Shown here piece by piece: positions 59,845-64,000 of a stretch of 64,000 nt of DNA. The number at the start of each line of letters is the position of its first letter. Within the stretch, counting starts at the first letter, position 1. The position numbers and the translations under genes were made by a program. The DNA lies in NCBI RefSeq assembly GCF_021021475.1, contig NZ_JAINWL010000002.1, positions 372,001-436,000 of the forward strand, given 5' to 3'. The notes under the pieces are model-generated. The model worked only from the letters and a program-made list of their open reading frames with translations. It was not told the origin of the DNA and searched no databases. The DNA is from Citromicrobium bathyomarinum (GTDB taxonomy: Bacteria > Pseudomonadota > Alphaproteobacteria > Sphingomonadales > Sphingomonadaceae).

Positions 59845-60315
59845 TCAGGGGGCGAGCACACGAACGGTGCCGGCGCCTTCGACGACACCCTGAAGCGTCT
59901 GGTTGGTGGCTTCGCTGAAGACGCGCACCTGCTCGCCCAGCGCGGCATCGGCCAGCGCGCGGCCCATGGCGGTGATCGTCAACGCGCCTTCGCGCACGCT
60001 GATCTTGACCGTCTCGCCCCGCTTGACGAGCCGCGGTTCGGCGAGGTCGCTCGCGCGCACCGGCATTCCCGCGCGCAGCGTGCGCCGCGCCTCCATGCCT
60101 GCCGCCTGCTGCGCGGCGAGGCTTCCCCGCGCCTGCGCGGCGGTGACTTCCTCGGGCGCGAAGTCGCGCTCCGACAGCAGGTCGCCGCGCTGGATCGGGC
60201 GGGTGAGAACGTCTGCCACCACGCCATCGCCCGTGCTCTGTGCATGGAGCGCGCCGCATGGCAGCAGCGCCAGCCCGGCGAGCAGCGGGGCGGTGAGAAA
60301 GAAACGCCGGGCCAT
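59845..60315 (-). CDS. flgA: P-ring assembly chaperone FlgA
   Basis: 156 residues: signal peptide ending LHA-QST, SAF-like domain (PIQRGDLLSERDFAPEEVTA, LRAGMPVRASDLAEPRLVKR, GETVKISVREGALTITAMG, ATNQTLQGVVEGAGTVRV). Periplasmic chaperone for FlgI. Start overlaps the flgG stop by one base. Confidence 0.93.
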   Translation of the reverse strand: MARRFFLTAPLLAGLALLPCGALHAQSTGDGVVADVLTRPIQRGDLLSERDFAPEEVTAAQARGSLAAQQAAGMEARRTLRAGMPVRASDLAEPRLVKRGETVKISVREGALTITAMGRALADAALGEQVRVFSEATNQTLQGVVEGAGTVRVLAP

Positions 60316-61100
60316 CAGCGCAGCTGGCTCGTCGTGCCGAGCATTTCGTCGGCGGTCTTCACCACCCGGCTGTTCATCTCATAGGCGCGCTGTGCGGTGA
60401 TGAGTGCGGTGATTTCCGCGACCGGATTGACGTTGGAGGCTTCGACGAAACCCTGCGCCACGCTGCCGAAGCCGGGCTCGCCCGGCGCGGCGATGGTCGG
60501 CTCGCCCGAGGCTGCGGTGGCGAGGAACAGGTTGTCGCCCTTGGCTTCCAGCCCGGCTTCGTTGACGAAGGTGGCGAGTTCGATCTGGCCGACGGTCTGC
60601 ATCTCGGTCTCGCCGGCGATCTTGATCTGGACCTCGCCCGTGCGCGACACCGCGACATCGACCGCGCCCTGGGGAATGGTGATTCCCGGCTCCACGACGA
60701 GGCCCTGCGAGGTGACCAGCTCGCCCTGGTCGGACAGCTGGAAGGTGCCGTCGCGGGTATAGCCGATCTCGCCGGTCGGCATCTGGACCTGGAAATAGCC
60801 AAGGCCCTGAATCGCCAGGTCGAAGCGGTTGTCGGTCTGGACCAGCGCGCCCTGTTCGGCGATGCGATAGACGCCGCCGGTGCGCACGCCTGCGCCAATC
60901 TGGATGCCCGTGGGTGCCCGCGCCTCGGGTCCGGCGGAAGAGGCACCGGGGCGCGAGACCTGCTGATAGAGCAGATCCTGGAACTGGGCGCGCTGACGCT
61001 TGAACCCGGTGGTGTTCATATTGGCGATGTTGTTGGAGATGACGTCGACATTGGTCTGCTGAGCAAGCATGCCGGTGCCGGCGATCGAGAGCGAACGCAT
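60315..61100 (-). CDS. flgG: Flagellar distal rod protein FlgG
   Basis: 261 residues: RSLSIAGTGMLAQQTNVDVI, SNNIANMNTTGFKRQRAQF, FDLAIQGLGYFQVQMPTGEI, GYTRDGTFQLSDQGELVTSQ and C-terminal VEASNVNPVAEITALITAQR, AYEMNSRVVKTADEM. AAGGA before ATG. Between flgF and flgA. Confidence 0.96.
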   Translation of the reverse strand: MRSLSIAGTGMLAQQTNVDVISNNIANMNTTGFKRQRAQFQDLLYQQVSRPGASSAGPEARAPTGIQIGAGVRTGGVYRIAEQGALVQTDNRFDLAIQGLGYFQVQMPTGEIGYTRDGTFQLSDQGELVTSQGLVVEPGITIPQGAVDVAVSRTGEVQIKIAGETEMQTVGQIELATFVNEAGLEAKGDNLFLATAASGEPTIAAPGEPGFGSVAQGFVEASNVNPVAEITALITAQRAYEMNSRVVKTADEMLGTTSQLR

Positions 61101-61140
61101 GATTTTCTGTCCTTCTTCGATATTGTCTGGGTGAGGGCGA

Positions 61141-61887
61141 TCAGCCGACGCGGCCGAGCCGGTCGAGCGCGCGCTTGCGCATGTCGTTGAGGCTTTCGGC
61201 CATGCGCACGCTGCTCTGGTATTTGCGCAGGATGTCGATCATGGCGGTCGTTTCCACGATCGGCTGGACGTTCGACCCCTCGACCCCGCCGCTGCGCAAC
61301 TTGGTTTCCTCGGCGGGGAGCACGCGGCCCTGCGCGCCGGAATAGAGTCCGTCGCCCGTGGGGACGAGGCCGCTCTCGTCGTCGAATACGGTGACTGCCA
61401 GTCGGCCGAGCGGCCCACCGGCGCCCATCACGCTGCCATCGGCGGCGATCGAGACGCGGCCGGCCTCTTCCGGGGGCACCACGATCGGCTGCCCGCCTTC
61501 GTCGAGCAGACGCTGCCCGCCTGCGGTGGCAAGTTCGCCGGTTTCCAGAATACTGACGAAGCCCGCCCGCGTATAGGCCGTGCCTGCCCCATCGGGCAGT
61601 TCGACCGCGAGATAGCCCGGCCCCTCGATCATCACGTCGAGCGGATTGCCGGTCGGCTGGAACGCGCCGGGCGTCATGTCGTGGATCGCGCGGAAGTCGA
61701 GCACGAAAGAGGTCGGCTTCGCATCGTCGATGATCGCCTCGTCCGCGCGCTCCACATATTCGCGGAACATCGGCTGTTCGCGGCGAAAGCCGACGGTCGA
61801 GGTGTTGGCCAGATTATTGGCGACGATGTCCATCCGTCGCCTCAGCGCCTGTTCCTGGCTGAGCAGAACGTATGAGGAAATATCCAT
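61141..61887 (-). CDS. flgF: Flagellar proximal rod protein FlgF
   Basis: 248 residues: SSYVLLSQEQALRRRMDIVA, NNLANTSTVGFRREQPMFRE, GNPLDVMIEGPGYLAVELPD, YTRAGFVSILETGEL and C-terminal GVEGSNVQPIVETTAMIDIL. First gene of the minus-strand flgFGAH operon, divergent from fliL. Confidence 0.94.
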   Translation of the reverse strand: MDISSYVLLSQEQALRRRMDIVANNLANTSTVGFRREQPMFREYVERADEAIIDDAKPTSFVLDFRAIHDMTPGAFQPTGNPLDVMIEGPGYLAVELPDGAGTAYTRAGFVSILETGELATAGGQRLLDEGGQPIVVPPEEAGRVSIAADGSVMGAGGPLGRLAVTVFDDESGLVPTGDGLYSGAQGRVLPAEETKLRSGGVEGSNVQPIVETTAMIDILRKYQSSVRMAESLNDMRKRALDRLGRVG

Positions 61888-61929
61888 CGGCTTGCCGCTC
61901 CGAAAAAACTGCTTCGAAAATCGCCACTG

Positions 61930-61962
61930 GGCAAATCTTGCCGGGTGACGATCCTATAATAG
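61930..61962. promoter_or_regulatory. CTATAATAG promoter element P11 with GGCAA/TTGCC dyad, between flgF and fliL
   Basis: CTATAAT (61954-61960) lies 62 nt before fliL. The nine bases CTATAATAG read CTATTATAG toward flgF, allowing divergent use. GGCAAATCTTGCC (61930-61942) is a perfect GGCAA/TTGCC dyad centred about 19 nt before TATAAT, a candidate operator similar to that before fliF. Confidence 0.6.
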
Positions 61963-62021
61963 GAGAAAATCACCGCCGACGTTTCGACCGCCGGCTTTTG
62001 GTAAAGAAAGGCATTCGAGCC

Positions 62022-62573
62022 ATGACCACCGAGACGCAGGACGAGGCCAAGCCTGAAGAGGGCGCAAAGCCGCCGCGCTTTTCCAAGAAGAAAAAGATCA
62101 TTGCCGCGGCGGGCGCTGTGCTGCTGGTCGGCGGTGGTGCCGGGGCCTTTCTTATGGGCGGCGGCGGCGATGCCGAGGCCAAGGAGTCCGGCGATCATTC
62201 GGGCAAGGAAGCCAAGAAGGATGCGGGCCACGGCGAAAAATCGGGTGGTGGCCACGGCGAAGAGGGCGGGAGCGGGCTGGTCGAAGTCGCCCCGCTCATG
62301 GTCAACCTGCGCACCAATGATGGCCAGGCCCGGTTCCTGAAGCTGCGTATCATGCTGGCACCGGGCTCGCCCGAGGATGCTACGACGATCGAAGAGAACC
62401 TGCCGATGATCATCGATCGCTACCAGCCGTTCCTGCGCGAACTGCGCCCGGAAGATCTGGCCGGATCGGCGGCGGTCTACCGGCTCAAGGAAGAACTCAT
62501 TTTGCGCGCAGCGGACACGGTGGGCGAGGGCGTGGTCGCCGACGTTCTTATTCAGGACATGGTCCAGCAGTGA
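62022..62573 (+). CDS. fliL: Flagellar basal body-associated protein FliL
   Basis: 183 residues: basic cytoplasmic end, one membrane helix (about 25-46), Gly/His/Lys-rich linker (about 48-82), then the FliL domain LVEVAPLMVNLRTNDGQARF, LKLRIMLAPGSPEDATTIEE, LPMIIDRYQPFLRELRPEDL, VVADVLIQDMVQ. Supports stator function. Its stop overlaps the fliM start by one base. Confidence 0.93.
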   Translation: MTTETQDEAKPEEGAKPPRFSKKKKIIAAAGAVLLVGGGAGAFLMGGGGDAEAKESGDHSGKEAKKDAGHGEKSGGGHGEEGGSGLVEVAPLMVNLRTNDGQARFLKLRIMLAPGSPEDATTIEENLPMIIDRYQPFLRELRPEDLAGSAAVYRLKEELILRAADTVGEGVVADVLIQDMVQQ

Positions 62574-63592
62574 TGACCGACGACGATTTCGAAGAGTTCG
62601 ACCTTCCCGATCCCCCGGCAATGGACATGCCGGAGGGGGCGACGTTCGACCAGGCCAGCATCGATGCGCTGTTCGGCGATTCCAGCTCGGACCTGCCACA
62701 AAAGAGCGGCCTGCGCGCAGTGATCGAATCCCGCGTCGTCAGCCATGCCCGGCTGCCGATGCTGGAGGTGGTGTGCGAACGCATGGTCCGTTCCTTCGCC
62801 ACCAGCATGCGCAACCTTACTTCGGACGCGATCGAGGTCTCGCTCGACGATATTGCCTCGGTCCGCTTCGGCGACTTCATGAACCGCGTTCCGCTGCCTT
62901 GCATGATCGCCGTATTCAAGGTGCCTGCGTGGCAGGACTACGGTCTGGTCACGATCGAGGCGAACCTGATCTATGCCGTGGTCGATGCGCTGCTGGGCGG
63001 ACGCAAGGGCGCTGCCCCGCGCAAGATCGAGGGGCGCGCCTTCACCACGATCGAGACGACGCTGGTATCGAAGATGATCGAGCTGGTGCTGCGCGAATTC
63101 AGCACCGCATTCGAACCGATCGCGCCGATTACGATGGAGCTCGAACGGATCGAGACCAGCCCGCGTTTTGCGGCGATCGCAGGCCCCACCAACGTCGCAT
63201 CGGCCGCAACCTTCGCCGTCGATATGGACGGGCGGGGCGGCAACTTCACCATTCTGCTCCCCTTCGCCACGCTGGAGCCGGTGCGCGGCAAGCTGTCGCA
63301 GCGCTTCATGGGTGAAAAGCTTGGCGGCGATAACACCTGGCGCGATCACATGCGCAACGAGATTCTCCGGACCGAGGTCGAAATCTACACCGTCCTTGGC
63401 GAACGGGAGATGCGGCTCGCCGACGTTCACTCGCTGGAAATCGGCCAGACGATCCCCTTCGACGTGACGCCGGACGACCCGTTCGAGGTCTGCTGCGGGG
63501 GCGTGCCGCTGGCACGGGCGCAGATCGGTCGCCAGCGCAATCACGTCGCCATCGGCATCGTCGACACCATCAAACAGGGTCAATCGCAATGA
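62573..63592 (+). CDS. fliM: Flagellar motor switch protein FliM
   Basis: 339 residues: an acidic N-terminus (DDDFEEFDLPDPPA) in place of the usual CheY-P-binding segment, middle domain (LPMLEVVCERMVRSFATSMR, VPLPCMIAVFKVPAWQDYGL, YAVVDALLGGRKGAAPRKIE, FTTIETTLVSKMIELVLREF) and C-terminal SpoA domain (NEILRTEVEIYTVLGEREMR, LEIGQTIPFDVT). ATG 62573 preferred over the adjacent GTG. Stop overlaps the next gene (ATGA). Confidence 0.94.
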   Translation: MTDDDFEEFDLPDPPAMDMPEGATFDQASIDALFGDSSSDLPQKSGLRAVIESRVVSHARLPMLEVVCERMVRSFATSMRNLTSDAIEVSLDDIASVRFGDFMNRVPLPCMIAVFKVPAWQDYGLVTIEANLIYAVVDALLGGRKGAAPRKIEGRAFTTIETTLVSKMIELVLREFSTAFEPIAPITMELERIETSPRFAAIAGPTNVASAATFAVDMDGRGGNFTILLPFATLEPVRGKLSQRFMGEKLGGDNTWRDHMRNEILRTEVEIYTVLGEREMRLADVHSLEIGQTIPFDVTPDDPFEVCCGGVPLARAQIGRQRNHVAIGIVDTIKQGQSQ

Positions 63593-64000
63593 GCTTCACC
63601 GTCTTCACCAATGTCATCACGGTCCTCTTCTGCATCGCGGTGCTCATCCAGAGCGTACGGATGATGCGCAGCCTCAAGCAGGTTCGCGAGGGCCAGCTCG
63701 ATCGTACCGTTGGCGCTCTCGATACGGCCACGGCGAAGGCGCAGGGCGTGCTTTCGGAGCTGAAGCAGACACTGTCGATCGAAGGGACGGCCCATGCGCG
63801 CGCGCTGGGCGATGCGCGCGAGGTGCGCGAAGAGCTCCATCTCATGATCGGCATTGCCAATGCGATGGCGGAGCGCCTGATCGAGGCCGCCTCCGTTGGC
63901 TCGGCTCAGGAAACCAAAGCGGCCAAGGTGGCCAAGGCGACCCGTCCGGCGCGCACGCGCAGCACCAAGCCGACGCAGTCCAAGGCCGATACGCCCAAGG
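63589..64000 (+). CDS. DUF6468-like membrane-anchored flagellar-cluster protein (3' end beyond window)
   Basis: 137 residues visible, frame open at the window edge. One N-terminal membrane helix (TVFTNVITVLFCIAVLIQSV), a helical region (MMRSLKQVREGQLDRTVGAL, ATAKAQGVLSELKQTL, DAREVREELHLMIGIANAMA) and a basic Ala/Lys/Thr-rich tail. It matches proteins found just after fliM in alphaproteobacterial flagellar clusters, often followed by a MotE-like gene. Its function is not known. ATGA overlap with fliM. Confidence 0.7.
   Translation, partial: MSFTVFTNVITVLFCIAVLIQSVRMMRSLKQVREGQLDRTVGALDTATAKAQGVLSELKQTLSIEGTAHARALGDAREVREELHLMIGIANAMAERLIEAASVGSAQETKAAKVAKATRPARTRSTKPTQSKADTPK

Noticed and set aside
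1-64000. Insertion sequences, CRISPR arrays, tRNA or rRNA genes, prophage
   Set aside because: No transposase or integrase motifs, no short spaced repeats and no cloverleaf-like segments were seen on either strand.

Overview
The window looks like a chromosomal segment of an alphaproteobacterium of the order Sphingomonadales, most likely Erythrobacteraceae. The base composition is GC-rich. The flagellar genes are of the Caulobacter-like alphaproteobacterial kind (FliX, FlbD, FlaF, FlgN-like, FlaEY-like, DUF6468-like). A TonB-dependent receptor followed by a TPR-sulfotransferase is a pairing common in sphingomonads. There are no tRNA or rRNA genes, CRISPR arrays or recognisable insertion sequences.

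Layout. 1-2.7 kb: a small membrane protein with an XRE regulator, then a winged-helix regulator coupled to a secreted erythromycin-esterase-like protein. 2.7-9.7 kb: a compact class II lanthipeptide operon of Cys-rich precursor, LanM synthetase, HlyD-type adaptor and ABC exporter. The exporter's C39-like domain has lost its catalytic residues. 9.98-14.7 kb: a TonB-dependent receptor and a TPR-sulfotransferase. 15-19.5 kb: a signalling set of receiver, membrane histidine kinase broken by a G9 tract, receiver-EAL and FixJ-type regulator. 19.6-21 kb: a porin on the minus strand. 21.2-26.4 kb: three methyl-accepting chemotaxis proteins with nearly identical signalling domains, one of them globin-coupled. 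26.6-37.4 kb: flaF, a methyltransferase-like gene, then a long operon motA-STAS-cheY-cheA-cheW-cheR-cheB-cheY-cheD-(CheZ-like)-motB-fliL-like-PilZ. 37.4-64 kb: a nearly continuous flagellar block (fliNOP, flgC-fliE-fliQ-fliR-flhB, fliX, flgI-flgJ-flgN, flgB with a FlaEY-like gene, fliG-fliH, fliF-fliN-flbD-flhA, fliK-flgD, flagellin, flgF-flgG-flgA-flgH, fliL-fliM and a partial DUF6468-like gene).

How the parts work together. The second half encodes the export gate (FlhA, FlhB, FliO-R), MS and C rings (FliF, FliG, FliM, FliN), rod and its rings (FlgB, C, F, G, H, I, J), hook-length and cap functions (FliK, FlgD), filament, stator (MotA, MotB) and a complete chemotaxis pathway with adaptation enzymes. 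FlgE, FlgK, FlgL, FliD, FliI, FliJ and a canonical CheZ are not in the window.

Regulation is the most unusual part. By eye, the heptamer CTATAAT occurs ten times on the plus strand, always just upstream of a motility or signalling gene, with no shared -35 box; near-matches precede several minus-strand flagellar genes. I see no sigma-54 promoter. The FlbD orthologue, normally a sigma-54 activator, has lost Walker B, the GAFTGA threonine and the sensor II arginine but keeps its DNA-binding helix-turn-helix. One CTATAAT promoter, at 57201, precedes no gene. It precedes about 118 nt ending in a 13-bp stem and a T6 run, a likely unannotated small RNA whose C/U-rich loop can pair with the flagellin ribosome binding site. 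These observations suggest a flagellar regulon that no longer depends on sigma-54 and carries a built-in small RNA; this is inference from sequence.
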